A stretch of DNA of 64,000 nucleotides, from positions 216,732,527 through 216,796,526 of the forward strand of contig CM071568.1 in assembly GCA_036426205.1 (NCBI GenBank), in the 5' to 3' direction. This stretch comes from Ascaphus truei. Its lineage: Eukaryota; Chordata; Amphibia; Anura; Ascaphidae. Every line of letters begins with the position of its first letter. Within the stretch, counting starts at the first letter, position 1. The position numbers and the translations under genes are program-made. Positions 63,891-64,000 of this stretch are shown piece by piece. The notes under the pieces were generated by a model that saw nothing but the letters and a program-made list of their open reading frames with translations, did no database searches and had not been told where the DNA came from.

Positions 63891-64000
63891 GATAGATTTC
63901 CGGAGCCCAGGACTAAGGTTTTGACCAGGCCCCCCACCCCCGTGTCTGCGGCCCTGCAAGCCCACCCTTCACACCTCCTTGCGGGCCAACTCCTCTATTC
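63891..64000. other. Window edge, GC-rich, unassigned
   Basis: GC-rich stretch (CCCCCACCCCCGTGTCTGCG) with no identifiable feature; it may continue outside. Confidence 0.4.

Noticed and set aside
1..64000. CRISPR array, operon, tRNA or rRNA genes
   Set aside because: No regularly spaced palindromic repeats with unique spacers, no ribosome-binding-site-led gene runs, and no tRNA A/B-box cloverleaf or rRNA core sequence was recognised; the window is vertebrate-like.

Overview
The window looks like repeat-dense nuclear DNA of a vertebrate, most likely an anuran amphibian. The basis is the mix of elements: Penelope-like elements (PLEs) with GIY-YIG endonuclease remnants, an APE-type LINE of the jockey/L2 group, L2 relics, a decayed Tc1 transposon, hAT and Harbinger-type MITEs, three families of solo LTRs, and many long CA, TA, GA and CT tracts. 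The species call is inference. No intact host protein-coding gene was found. Long reading frames are either decayed transposon genes or shadows of microsatellites and repeats. Two possible host exons (19136-19293 on plus, 51655-51840 on minus) rest only on splice-like context and are weak.

Layout. 1-6.5 kb: compound microsatellite, a truncated LTR-B, a 546-bp foldback with a PLE-like core, and an LTR-like repeat carrying a 140-bp PLE insert with a 13-bp target duplication. 6.5-9.2 kb: minus-strand PLE (GIY-YIG domain, 3' UTR, hammerhead-like hairpin) abutted by a solo LTR-C, then a second PLE foldback. 9.2-17 kb: mostly unassigned AT-rich DNA with two palindromic hAT MITEs and a TIR MITE. 17-19 kb: a PLE foldback with the best hammerhead-like motif, joined to a Tc1 transposase relic. 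20-26 kb: full solo LTR-B, hAT MITE, 28-bp tandem repeat, L2 relic, Harbinger MITE, hAT MITE and solo LTR-A. 28.9-32.9 kb: degenerate tandem repeat and a composite block bounded by a 17-bp direct repeat, holding inverted PLE arms, two hAT MITEs, a solo LTR-A and a TIR MITE. 34.6-40 kb: PLE tail, LINE pieces, and a LINE copy split by two later insertions. 41-44 kb: hAT MITE, PLE remnants, AT arrays. 44.5-48.7 kb: the most complete LINE (endonuclease and RT recognisable) and an L2 3' end, both minus. 49-56.8 kb: Harbinger MITEs, including three set end to end, a LINE tail, solo LTR-B and a third PLE coding relic. 57-64 kb: L2 tail, a 2.9-kb stretch without recognised repeats, solo LTR-A, a CA array and a last LINE fragment.

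How the parts relate. Target-site duplications could be read directly for many elements: 4 bp for LTR-A and LTR-B, 5 bp for LTR-C, 8 bp for the hAT MITEs, TWA trinucleotides for the Harbinger-type MITEs. Nesting gives relative ages: LTR-C and a 558-bp insert are younger than the LINE copy at 38-40 kb; a hAT MITE is younger than the PLE segment at 32.2 kb.

The points most worth a second look are (i) foldback elements whose loops carry PLE hammerhead-like cores, (ii) an LTR family that carries a housekeeping-promoter motif order (NRF1, YY1-like, ZNF143-like, CCAAT), (iii) hAT MITEs carrying RFX X-box matches, and (iv) the head-to-tail Harbinger MITE triplet sharing TWA junctions.
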